A program made the position numbers and the translations under genes. A stretch of 64,000 nt of DNA from Nageia nagi. Lineage: Eukaryota; Pinophyta. Below, in pieces: positions 25,050 through 36,090 of this stretch. Positions within the stretch are counted from its first letter, which is position 1, and the number at the start of each line of letters is the position of its first letter. The stretch is from NCBI GenBank assembly GCA_050084985.1, contig JBITNC010000001.1, forward strand, positions 60,202,001-60,266,000, given 5' to 3'. Under the pieces are notes generated by a model. That model saw only the letters and a list, made by a program, of their open reading frames with translations. It was not told where the DNA came from and did no database searches.

Positions 25050-26280
25050 TTGGTATTAGAGTTAGGTTTTTGTTGGGCACTTGAGAGAAAGGAAGTGAGG
25101 GTTTATAGATCTAGTAAGAGAAATGAAAGAAGAAGGAGGTTCAAGGTGGAAACTTCAATGGTAAAAGTTTTTATTTTTAAAAGATGCAAATGGAGGACTA
25201 CTTATACCAAAAAATATTTTTCTTCTTCTTTAGATTAAGACAAAGAAACCTTATACTATGTCATATTAGGAGTGGGATCTCATTTATAGGGTTTAGGTTG
25301 TACGAAAAACCCTAAACCTCTAATAAGGCATTCCTTATGAAAATATTATTTAATATACAAATGGTTTATATCTTGATGATGAGATCAAGGTCGTATTGAT
25401 TTTGTGCTCATTCCTAACAAGTTGAGATAACTTGTAATGGTGATAAGTAACTTTTCATCAGATTCTAATAGGTGAAACAATAGGCTATATTGGTGCATTA
25501 ATTATTGAGAATAAGGGAAGACCAAGGGAGAGAAGTAGAAATCAAAATCAAGGAAAATTAAAGGGTAGATATAAGGGAAAATGTAATGTGGAGTGTTGGT
25601 ATTGTGGGAAGAAGGGACACTTGAAAAAAGAGTGTTGGTCTAGGAAGGTATATGGAAAATAAGGAAATAAAGGTAATAATAAAGAAGCTAATATGGTTGG
25701 TGATATTTTAAAAGATGCATTAATTTTCTCTCTTTATATTCATAGTGATTATTGGGTTATATATTCAGGTGCTTCTTTTCATGTCACTTCTCACAAGGAT
25801 TATTTTATAGATTATGTTCAAGGATATTTTGGATAGTTTTATTGGGTAAGGATCAACCATGCAGGATTGTGGATATGAGGAAGATCAAGATCAAATCACC
25901 TAACAAAAATTGATGGGTGGTTAATGAGGTGAGGCACATACCATATTTAAAGAGAAACCTCATTTCAAATAGCAAACTTGATGGTGATGGTTACATGGTT
26001 GCATTCGATAATAAGACATGTAAAGTGACTAAGGATTCCATGACTTTTGCTAAAGGGAATATGGTTGGTGTGCTATATGTTATTACTAGTGATGATATGG
26101 ACTTAGCCTCTATAGGTGAGAATGTAATTATGGGATACCATAAACTTGGACATAAGAAAAATTGTGAATTGGGATTTAGTGAAAAGAAAATGAGGATGAG
26201 ATTCCTCAAGGATGAGAATGGTGTTTCTATGAAGAAGAAGATTTGGATACCAAATATGCAAGAAGGCCTTTGATATCAGG
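25050..26280 (+). pseudogene. Copia element A gag-protease remnant
   Basis: Translated in pieces, the region shows a retroviral zinc knuckle CWYCGKKGHLKKEC (about 25594-25635, C-x2-C-x4-H-x4-C). A protease segment WVIYSGASFHVTSHK follows (about 25750-25795), in which the catalytic aspartate of D-S-G is replaced by tyrosine. Then comes a gag-pre-integrase segment in the frame 25917-26273 (VRHIPYLKRNLISNSKL, then a KVTK and G-x-LYV pattern). The order gag, knuckle, protease, pre-integrase is that of the Tork/Tnt1-like copia lineage. Several stops interrupt it. Not functional. Confidence 0.75.
25051..25064 (+). promoter_or_regulatory. Primer-binding site of copia element A
   Basis: TGGTATTAGAGTTA starts two bases after the LTR end and differs slightly from the common plant copia site TGGTATCAGAGC (initiator tRNA-Met). 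Confidence 0.7.
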
Positions 26281-26501
26281 ATTTGCAAACTCCATCAAGG
26301 GATGTTACTAATGTTAGAATATGTAAAAGGGTAAGTTGTTATTTCCTTGTAGTTCCTTATGTGTTGTATACTAATGGTGGTGAATATTTTGAAAAAAGTG
26401 TGCAAAAGGAAACCAAGAAGAAGTGATACCTTGGAATGGACAAGAAGTGTGATTCCTTAATGCAAAACTAATAGGATTTGCTTAAGTTACCCACAACTAT
26501 G

Positions 26502-26998
26502 TGAGAGAATTGAACTATAAAAAGAATAACTCTAAACTCCTAAGATCACATGAAAGCTCACAATACACATATAATAAACTCACAAACTAATCTCACAAAG
26601 ATAACATAAGATGTAAATGGTTCCTCCAACTAGAAGTACATCCACTAACTAGATCTCTCTTCTTAACAAATATGAACTCTTACAATCCTCCAACACTTTT
26701 CTCCTAAATACTATCCTAGAATAAATTTACTCCACAAATTGGTGTGTGATCATAAAGAGAGAGCCTTCTATTTATAGGCTAAAATCCCTCTTTGGATCAC
26801 CCTTTTAAATAATGTACAAAAGCATGACATGCACATCCTTTTACCCAAGGGGCATGCTCATGACATGGAGTGAAGGACAAGTTACATTATCATATTCACA
26901 TAAATACTTAAGGTATCAAATGATACCCTTAAGTATTAGTGAACTTACATAGAATATTATTATGTAACCTTTACAATAATGCATTATACATTCCAACA
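26502..26998 (-). repeat. 3' LTR of copia element B
   Basis: On the plus strand it begins TGAGAGAATTGAAC and ends ATTCCAACA. It is the same length (497 bp) as its partner. The minus-strand polypurine tract (GCATTAAAGAGGAG) abuts it at 26999-27012. Confidence 0.9.
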
Positions 26999-27012
26999 CT
27001 CCTCTTTAATGC

Positions 27013-28331
27013 AATATTGGAATAGAACGAATAAGAGAGAAGAAAGAGAGAAAGTAAGAGAATTCTCCTCCAAATAGATACAATAGAGATGAGAACTTTT
27101 TACATATTTATGAAGTAAGAAAGATATAGTTTGAGACTCATTACTTTATAAATATAATTATTAACTACAACCAATTTCAATGTACATTAAGTACTCATCC
27201 AACTGGAATTCATGAATGAGTCTCCAAGAGCCTGCATACCTGAAGTAAGTAACCTGCAATCTCAAAGAAACTTGCAAGTCATAAGCACTCAAATAAAAGA
27301 TGAGTTAGATGCAACATATTCATATCAACAAGGATAGATGAATCACTCAAATGCCATCATGAACTGATTAATGGTGCACTATAAATCATTACGAAAGATG
27401 CCAAGACAAAACTCATAGTCACCTACTATATATAAAACATGTGTTGATTATAATTATAAAATAGAGCATACCATACAAGTTCTTCACATATGGATAACTG
27501 AATAGTGCCAAAAGACACATAAGAGTTCCTCATATATGGATAACTTAACAGTGCTAGATTGACCAATCTTTTTGCTTTAAAAATTTATACAATAAGTTTC
27601 TCATATAGAGCGAACTTACCATGATGGTATACAATAAAATCAACACTATACATCAAAAATCCTCTTAGGAGTGAAGTTATCATCACAAACATAAATTTGA
27701 CAAAGAATTCAACCTTCACTCCCCTTAAGGGTAATTTCACCAACTGATAACATTCCTAAGCTTACAAAACTAAGCTTCTATGAGTGGCTTAGTGAACAAA
27801 TCAGCAGAGTTCAAGGTGGATGGATAATACTTTAGGTGTATGATGTCATCAAAAACCTTCTTGCTGATAAAATAGACATAGATTTCCACATGTTTTATTC
27901 TTTTATGGAATAAAGATTCTTAGCTAAAGAAATAGTCAACTAATTATCTAAAAAAATCAAGGATGAACTAGCTTGCTCATACCCAATTTCTTCCAAAAGA
28001 TGCCTTAGCCAAATGGCTTCTTGAGCTACAACAGACATGGTATAACATTTAGCTTCTATGGTGGAAAGAGAAATAGTAGGATACTTCTTAGAAGCCCAAG
28101 ATATAGCACTTGAACCAATGCTAAACACATACGCAGAGGTTGATTTTCTATTATCTCTATCTCCCCCATAGTCAAAATTTGAAAATCTAAGAGAACAAAT
28201 GAGGGTAACTTAGAATACTTAAGAGCAAGATCCTTAGTCCTTGCAACATACCTTAAGATTTTATTAATAGCATTAAGGTACTCAAAATATGGTTTTTGCA
28301 TGAATCGTGCCATATATTCATTGTAAGGCAA
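27013..28331 (-). pseudogene. Copia element B RNase H and 3' untranslated region
   Basis: On the minus strand 28331-28056 encodes the end of RT and start of RNase H (MARFMQKPYFEYLN, then [18 protein letters not shown]). 28128-27940 encodes [20 protein letters not shown] and the [14 protein letters not shown] helix typical of copia RNase H. Stops and shifts separate the pieces. About 27900-27013 is the untranslated 3' region, with decayed versions of the hairpin motif seen in element C (for example at 27594-27617). Confidence 0.75.
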
Positions 28332-28611
28332 TATCTGGTCTAAAAATAGTCAAATATAAAAGACTACTAATTAATTACCTTAAGTTGTAGCATCATCCAA
28401 CTAAGAGTTGGAGCTCAAAGAAACAATGATTCTAGGAGATATTGGGATTGCAACATATCTACATTCTTCCATTTCAAACTTCTATAAGATGTCTAATATA
28501 TACTTAATTGACTAAGATAAGTACAATCCTTGTATTGATACACTTGCATTTCAAGATAGTAGTGCAAGAGACCAAGATCAGTCATTTCAAATGTTACCTT
28601 GAGTTTGTATA

Positions 28612-29285
28612 TCACTTTGAATGATTCATCATTTTTTCAAATATCAAAAGATCATCCACATAAAAGAGAATTAAGACCACATCTTTTCCTTGATTGAGCA
28701 CATATAGATTAGAGATAAAACACTTAGAGAATCCAATATCTACAAAGTACCCTAAAATCTTTCTATACCAAGCTTGAGGTGCTTGCTTAAGTCGATACAA
28801 TGACTTCTTTAGTTGCACATAAAGGAATATTTACCTTCCTATAATGAACCTTATGGTTGATTCATGAAGATTTTCACATCTAAGTCACCATTGAGAAATG
28901 CACTCTTGACATCAAGTTGAAAACATTTTCATCCTTGAGCTGTAGAAAGAGCAAGAATAATTCTCATAATAGGCATCTTTACCATGGGAGCAAAGGTTTC
29001 CTTATAATCTACATCATATTTATAAGCAAAACCTTTGGCTACTAACTTTACCTTGTATTTCTCAATATCCTTAACTAAATTGAACTTGACCTTGTAGATC
29101 CACTTATTGCCAATAACATTCTTCTCATTGGTATAAGGAACCAAATCCCAAGTTTCATGTTTCATAAGCATCTCATACTCCACTTTCATGTCTTCCATCC
29201 AGCACTCGTGTTTAGAAGCTTCTTTGAAGGTTGAGGGCTCATGCTTATTATCAATCTTGGCAAATAAAGATTTGTTTAATGTCAT
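28612..29285 (-). pseudogene. Copia element B reverse transcriptase remnant
   Basis: The frame 29285-28929 carries the N-terminal part of copia RT (WDLVPYTNEKNVIGNKWIYK, then YKVKLVAKGFAYKYDVDY and ETFAPMVKMP). The frame 28818-28612 carries LKKSLYRLKQAPQAWYRKI and the catalytic box FYVDDLLI with its two aspartates. The frames are separated by a shift and a stop around 28830-28920. Inactive, but the motif order is complete. Confidence 0.85.
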
Positions 29286-29815
29286 GCTCCTTGTTACCCT
29301 TTGTGTTGGAGAATTTTGTTCCTAAGGTGACTTATCAAGATCAATAGCTAACCAACTAGGTGCAACTGAAGAGTCCTCTAGATCATCAACATCCTAATTA
29401 GAAGCAAATTTTTCAAGAAGTTCATTGAAATTTACATCCCTTGAAATAAACATGACTTTATAAGATGGAGAGTAGAGCCTTTAGCCTTTATGCTAATTGT
29501 CATAACCCATAAAGATGTAAATTTTAGCTCTTTTATCTAGCTTTTTCCTTTTATCAAAAATAATGTATGAGAAGGCTTCACAACCAAACATCTAAGGTGA
29601 GAAATGTTAGGTTTTCTTCCTAACCATGCCTCAAAAGGAGCTCTACCTTGAATGGATTTTATGAAACACCTATTCAAGGTGTACATACCAGTGCTCATAA
29701 CTTCACCCTATAAGAAACTAGAAAGATTACCTAACATGCATCTAGTCATTTCCATAATTATTATATTTTTTCTTTCAGCAATGCCATTCTACTGAGGAGT
29801 GTAAGGAATCTAAAA

Positions 29816-30418
29816 TTACCTCTTAATTCCATACTTAGCATAATAGTCATTGAACTCATTGCTATTGAATTCTCCCCCATTATATGATCTTAACATCTTG
29901 ATTTTAAGGTTAGTTTGATTCTCAATAAAGACCTTAAAAACCTCAAAACTCTCAAAGGTTTGATCCTTATGCTCAAGTAGATATCTAAAGGTCATCCTAC
30001 TAAAGTCATCAATGAAGGTCAAGATGTAAGATGCTCCTTTAAGTGATTTAGTCTGAAATGGACCTATTAAATCTGAATGCACAAGTTGAAGAGGTTGAGA
30101 TGCTCTTATTGTCTTATATTTTTCAAATTTTTTTCTATGCATCTTACCAAGAATGCATTTCTTGCATAGATGATTGAAAGAGAAATTGAAAGCAAACCTT
30201 CCATAAGTTCTTGGTATTTCATGAATTGAATACTCTTGATGCCAAACATTACCTCTAGAATATACACTTGTAGCAAGACACATCTTTGATGGAACTTGAT
30301 CCATAATGTAGAGATCATATTTTACTGACCCTTTAACCAACATGGTAAGTCCTTTCTTCATGCACCAAGATTGAGAGTCAGACTCAAAAGAGTACCCTTT
30401 TCTAGCAACTTGGATCAT
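29816..30418 (-). pseudogene. Copia element B integrase remnant
   Basis: A 200-codon frame with the pre-integrase end and integrase core: a C-x2-C pair (NHLCKKCILGK), the first catalytic aspartate in LQLVHSDLIGPFQ, the second in LTFIDDFSRM, and the glutamate region in NGGEFNSNEFNDYYAKYG. A 5' stop separates it from the protease part. In element C the homologous segment is intact. Confidence 0.85.
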
Positions 30419-30562
30419 AGAGAGAAGTTCATCCTTAACTTAGGAACATAGAGAACATTTTCAAGAACCTTTTGATGAATCAACACACTCCCAATTTCTT
30501 TTACTTCAAGGGTAGAGTTATCACCTATTACAACTACATCTTTTCTATACTTGTGAAACTTC

Positions 30563-31633
30563 TCAAACTTTTCTTTTCAAAGCATAGGTGATTAGTGCAA
30601 CCAGAATCAACAATCCAATCAGATGAAAAAATGTGAGACATGGAGTAGAGCAACATAGAAAACTAGCTTGAATATGCTTCTTTCCTTTATAGTTCTTTAC
30701 ATTTCCATTACCTTTATTTTTTTTCTCTCTTTTTTTTGTAGCAATCAACTTCTTTGTGACCTTGGATGCTATAATAGTTACATTTACCATTAAACTTTTT
30801 TTTAGGATAAAGATTATTTGCTTTACCTTTTCATCTCTTTTCTTGAAGTGGTTGTTGTTTTTGATATTTCTACTGCTATTATTATTGTTCCTATTATTGC
30901 CATTATTCCTGATGCTATTGTAGCCATTACCTCTTTTCTCAAACCTTTTGGAGAAAGAAGGATAAGATTTCTTTTGATGGTTGAACTTCTTCTTGAAAGG
31001 AGTTTTGGTTTCTCCAAAAGCAACAATATTATCCTTAGGAGAAGAAATCAACACCTTTTTGTTAAAGGTTTCTTCATGCTTTAAAAGGAGACTAGAAAGG
31101 TTCTCAAGGGAGAATACTTCTTCTTCATCATCAAGCCTTATTTTCATAACCGTCATAAAGTTTTCAAACTTTGAAGAAAGGCTTTGAAAAATGATGAAGA
31201 CCATGAACTCATCATTGATCCAATTACACCCATAAGCAACAAGTTGGGTCCTAAGGTCAATGATTTTGTTCAAGTAGATAGCTACATTTTCATCTTCCTC
31301 TTGATGAGATTGAAGCAACTTTTGAAGAATGGTAAACCTTCTTAAAAACTTTAAACCAAGGTAGATTTGTTTAAGCTTATCCCAAGCTTCCTTTACTAAG
31401 TTTGAAGAGAAAATCATCAGGAGCACATCATCTAAAAATATGAAAGATCATGGAGGTTGCTAACTCATTATTTGTGTTATAAGCCTCTAGTACCTTCTCA
31501 TTTGTGGTAGGTACAAGGTTCTCATTTACTATTTGCCAAAGCTTCTTTACTTGCAATTCAGCTCTCATTTGAGGTTCCAAATACCAAAGTTAGAACTATC
31601 AAGAATGTGTTTGGGTAAAAAAGATTCTTCCAT
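30563..31633 (-). pseudogene. Copia element B gag remnant
   Basis: Starts at ATG 31633 (a decayed copy of the start seen at 57250 and 62946). The frame 31426-30563 holds the UBN2-type gag domain (KEAWDKLKQIYLG, FTILQKLLQ, IYLNKIIDLRTQLVAYGCNW, LLLKHEETFNKK). An asparagine/lysine-rich nucleocapsid stretch follows. The zinc knuckle has decayed. Confidence 0.85.
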
Positions 31634-34518
31634 TTGCTACACAAGGATGTGAAAAAAGTAATAAGCATGTGGTTTAATAAATAAAATTATATGTTAAGTT
31701 TTAATCAAGTAAATAATACATGTTAAATTTAACATAAAAGATATGCTTGATTTAATTCACAAGTGCAAATATTTTACACCTCAAATATACATCCCATGTA
31801 CCCAAATACTTTTCTTATCTCAAGAATTGTAGATGTAGAGTGACATGGTTGAGGCTTGTTTTCTTGTATAAAAATTAGGCCTTCACTTGGATGCCCACAT
31901 AAGAGGAGCCCAAGTACTACCAATCCTTAACTAGTTTGCCTTGGTCAATATTATACTTTCTCATAATAAGTACCTACTATTTTTCAAGGTTATGATGTTT
32001 ATTGAATTAACAAAATTATTAATCTTGATTAGGTTTCAAGTTATCCTCTCAGGTTATCAGGATAATCCCTTAATGGATGCGTAGACATGTGGTATCACTA
32101 CACACATGCTTGTCCACCTATTGTAGTTATGTCCAAACCAACATAGGACTTAGGGGAAATTGAGAAAAACAAACTTTTCATCATTTGGATTATTGAACTT
32201 AAATGCTTCAATTCACCTATCCTCACCTCATGGCTCCCCAAATAAGTCATGTTGCAGAATGTGCATGCAAATGTGTTCATTTTAAGGGGTTGCTCATATC
32301 AATGTTTGCATTTTGATTGCATAAGAAAATAAATCAAAATGCAAAACATGAAGTAAAAGAGCATAAAATACATCATCCATTTGAAATTTGAAACCTAAGA
32401 TTTCAATGGGTTTTGTTTACCAACCCCTAAAGGACATCTTTACATCAATCCTTATTTTGCACAAGTCCATTCTAGCATAAGGAAGTAATTGCATCATAAC
32501 TTAAGTAATAAGCATGCATCATTGATTTAAAAAATTAAGTCCTAAGTATGCATCATTAACTCAATTTTCATAAGTCCAATAATTGTGCATAAAGGATAAA
32601 TGCATCATTTCCATAACTTAAAAAAAATTAAGTAAGCATCTTTAAAAGAAATAAGCATGCATCAAATTAAGTTAAATTTGCATAAAAAATGAATGCTTAG
32701 AGAGGTAAAAAAAATTCCTCCTCCTAATATTTAAGTAAAACATTAAAAAATTTCTCCCCCATTGTTTACTTAAAAAAAATTTAGGCATTATGATTCCTTC
32801 AATAGATACTTAGGTATAAAAATGCTAATTTTTACCTTAGTAAAAAAATTACACTACAATTATCATTTTGCCTAAGTAAATTATGAAGGTAAAAGGTTAT
32901 GCGTCTAAGTATGTTAATTCCATAACATTGCTCTAAAGATCTAAAAAATTAAGTAAAAAAATTCCTTTTGTTACTTAATAAAGATCCTAAGTAATATTAC
33001 TTTTAGCTAAGTAATATTTACCAATGTAAAGTGCAATGTAATTAAGGAAAAAATATCTTAAAAAATTGCTTCAAAAAAGAATCATTATTTACCATAAATA
33101 AATGAGACACCTTCACTCATTCCACTTAATTTAATGTGACAGACTAAGTCTACACTCTACCCAAATGCATTAAATTCAACAACCCATTTTAATGATTTTC
33201 CTTCATTTTTACTCCATGCATAGCAAGTCATAATGAAAAAAAGGAACTTGCTTGTGAAAAAAGGTAAAAACAATTCAACTACCAAATTAATGCAAAAGTA
33301 GGTGAGGAAAAAAAGGAAACGTAGGGAAGAGAGAGGAGAAAGGGGTTGAGCAAAGATAGGTCAAGCAAGGGAAAGAGGCTACGCAAGAGTCGAATCTTAC
33401 CATCTATGCCATGAGGTTACGACATGGTGGGAGTGATGTCTAAGTGCTATGCCCTATTGATATGCTAGTAAGAGGTGCAATATCTTATGTTGAGAAGGCC
33501 ACAAGACCACCCATCCCTTTACATGCATGTGCAGGAGGTAGAACGCTAGGTGAGACTTAAAACAAATGTAACACAATCTCTATATCTCAAGGTGAGACCA
33601 AGCTACCAACTATGCCAAAACACCTTCAAGGAGGGGAGACATGAAAAAGAAGATGGTTGAGGTTGATTGCTCACATAGGAGATGGGGAGGTACCAAGGTG
33701 GAGGAGGGTACCACAGTGGGGAAGAGGAGGCCACGATGAAGCTGTGGAGGTCATGGCAGAGAAGAGGGGCCACAAGTAGGCAGAGGCTATGAGGATGGCT
33801 AGGGTTGGCAGTGGTGAAGGAGATAGGTCTAGTGATGGAAGCTCCAAAAAAAATGCCCCTCTTAAAATAGAATACTGCCCCCTCAAAATCACTAGTTCAA
33901 AAAACTTGTAAAAAATTATGAAGGATAAACCAGTGATAGATTTCAAAAAAGATTTGAAAAAAGAAATTTTGAGGAGGATTAAAAAAGGTTTATACAACAA
34001 GCCTCCTTTTTATTATTACAAAAAGACTTTTTTTTTTTTGAACATGGATAGATTTAAAATAATAATGAATAAGCTATTTACTATTATTTGCAAGAAAAAA
34101 TAATGTTTTTAGTCAATAATAGTAAATGTAGTTAACTAAGTTTGTGTAAAATTGTAGAATATAACTATAATAATTTTTTAGTTAAGGTAGGCACAAAAAA
34201 AAATTATAGCAATATATAAAGCAATTTTGTAATAAAAAATTGCAACTAACATAAAAAAAGTTAGAATATATATATATATATATATATAACAAGTTGCAAA
34301 GGTTGAACTAGCATATATGTTAGAACAATTGTATAGCAATATAATGATTCACAAATTTTCAATGAGAAATTACAACATACATATGGAGGTATTATAGTAA
34401 ATAGGAGGTTATATCTTATAATAGTTTTACATCACCAATGAAGATTAGGATGAAGTATGAAGACCTCCAAGTCGTAGAAGAAGAGTTTCACCACAAAGGA
34501 TGTGAAGAGGATCTTCCA
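31634..34518 (-). other. Leader of copia element B
   Basis: About 2.9 kb of non-coding sequence between primer-binding site and gag. The part at 31840-32290 is clearly conserved with 57365-57800 and 63070-63500, the leaders of the element C copies. 32450-33100 is rich in AAGTAA/CATGCATCA-type repeats, and 33300-33900 is a G-rich stretch absent from the visible C leader. A TA microsatellite lies at 34266-34288. Confidence 0.6.
34266..34288. repeat. (TA)n microsatellite
   Basis: A perfect TA run of about 11 units in the leader of copia element B. Confidence 0.85.
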
Positions 34519-34536
34519 AGGTGCTATGATACTAAA

Positions 34537-35033
34537 TGAGAGAATTGAACTATAACAAGAATAAATCTAAACTCCCAAGATCACATGAAATCTCACAATA
34601 CACATCTAATAAATTCACAAACCAATATCACAAAGATAACACAAGATGTAAGTGGTTCCTCCAACTAGGAGTACATCCACTAACTAGATCTCTCTTCTTA
34701 ACAAATATGGACTCTTACAATCCTCCAACACTTTTCTCCTAAACACTATCCTAGCATTAATTTACTCCACAAATTGGTGTGTTATCACAAAGAGGGAGTC
34801 TTCTATTTATAGGCCAAAATCCCTCTCTGGATTACCCTTTTAACCAATGTACAAAAGCATGACATAAACATCATTTTACCCAAGGGGCATGCTCATGACA
34901 TGGAGTGAAGGACAAGTTACATTATCATATTCACATAAATACTTAAAGTATCAAATGATACCCTTAAGTATTAGTGAAATTACATAAAAGATTATTACAT
35001 AACCTTTACAATAATGCATTATACATTCCAACA
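34537..35033 (-). repeat. 5' LTR of copia element B
   Basis: Full-length partner of 26502-26998. In transcription direction it starts TGTTGGAATGTATAATGC and ends in TTCTCTCA. A decayed primer-binding site (TTAGTATCATAGCACC, compare TGGTATCAGAGC) follows at about 34535-34519. Confidence 0.9.
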
Positions 35034-35366
35034 CTATGGAAGGTTTACATGATATATATATGCAGGATAAAAGTAGTGGAAAGAGATCAATAATTGTATA
35101 AGGTTTTGGGTTGAAAGTATTTACATAAGATGACATAAATATGGTCCATAAAGTGGTAAGTGTGAACTAGTTGTGGTTCATAGAAAATTAAAGTGAATGA
35201 TTTTATGAATAAGTGACAAGGGATATGTTGTCAAAGGTAAAAGAAAAGGTGATTACAAAGGAGGAACTAGGGGTTATCCCAATTTTGATTGGTCTCAACG
35301 AATAGATATCAAGATGAAAATACTTAGATCCAGCATTGTAGTGGAATTAGTATCCAAATGGGAGAT
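35034..35366 (+). pseudogene. 3' end of copia element A interior
   Basis: This 333-bp stretch resumes after the CTATG target duplication of element B and runs to the 3' LTR. It ends with the polypurine-type AAATGGGAGA. It has no complete coding motif and represents the last part of the interior after loss of the pol domains. Confidence 0.6.
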
Positions 35367-36090
35367 TATTAGGAATAGAACCTGATTTTTTGCTTTAGTG
35401 GCATTTTAAATGTTTCATAGTTAACATGCATAGGGTTGATCAATGGGTGCAATCGATAGGCAGGGAATCGATTAGGATCCAATCAACATATAGGTGGTTG
35501 ATCACACTAGTCAGCCAATTGATCAGAGGATGAATTGTAGTTGAACTTATAACAACCAATCATGATAACCGAGTCAACATTATGATGGCCAATTGTAAAT
35601 CAAAGATAGGAAAACTCTATTTTTGTGGTTGGAAACTCATTCTTAGGATATTTTAAGGTTGTGAACTTAAGGTTTCTTTTAGGTGGAAAATTCTATAATT
35701 GTAAAATTACTAAAGTTAAGAGTACTAAAAATAAGATTGTATTAATCTATAAATGTATACAAGAATTCATGGACTTGGTTGGTAAAATTTGCATAGGTGT
35801 GATAATTAGGATGAGGTGAGTGAATCCTTGTTGAGAGAGATTATTGTAGGGATGATTTATTATAAGAACAAAGAGAAAGGTACAACAAGAGTTGGTTGTA
35901 GGTTGTATTTCTTTATGCCTTGGATTGATTAATCAAGGACTAGATATTCTCTATGGATGTAGCCCATATTGGGTGAATCATACTACATAGTTTTTCTTCT
36001 CTCATGTATGTGATCTTATTGCTTACTTTCTTTTGGTTTAAAATAGATTAATTACTTAATTATATATTTATATAGTGAATAATAAAAACA
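35367..36090 (+). repeat. 3' LTR of copia element A
   Basis: Starts TATTAGGAATAGAACC (TG changed to TA) and ends AATAATAAAAACA. Full-length partner of 24328-25048. Confidence 0.85.

Larger units (their letters stand above)
26502..35033 (-). mobile_element. Copia element B, complete but decayed, nested in A
   Basis: An 8.5-kb minus-strand element with LTRs of 497 bp each (26502-26998 and 34537-35033). It has TG...CA ends and a perfect 5-bp target duplication CTATG (26497-26501 and 35034-35038). Domain order on the minus strand is leader, gag, protease/integrase, RT, RNase H, 3' untranslated region, polypurine tract. All coding parts are broken by stops and shifts. Sequence and organisation match element C at 54298-64000, so both belong to one family, with B much older. 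Confidence 0.92.
24328..36090 (+). mobile_element. Copia element A, internally deleted, with nested insertion
   Basis: Two direct LTRs (24328-25048 and 35367-36090) of about 720 bp enclose a copia-type interior. Immediately after the 5' LTR is a primer-binding site like the plant initiator-tRNA-Met site (TGGTATTAGAGTT at 25051). Immediately before the 3' LTR is the typical copia end AAATGGGAGAT. Own sequence between the LTRs is only 25049-26501 and 35034-35366, about 1.8 kb, because element B (26502-35033) occupies the middle. The remaining interior has gag and protease but no integrase, RT or RNase H, so the element is a deletion derivative. The LTRs are well diverged, indicating an old insertion. 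No clear target duplication remains. Confidence 0.85.

Noticed and set aside
25991-26288. Minus-strand frames opposite the copia A pre-integrase segment
   Set aside because: They are antisense shadows; the plus strand has the recognisable pre-integrase motif.
30818-31187. Plus-strand frames opposite the copia B gag
   Set aside because: They are complements of the gag frame on the other strand; the same shadows appear opposite gag at 56595-56891 and 62291-62587.
33671-34000. 109-codon minus-strand frame rich in leucine and serine
   Set aside because: It lies in the G-rich part of the copia B leader, has no homologous frame in the C leader and no domain.
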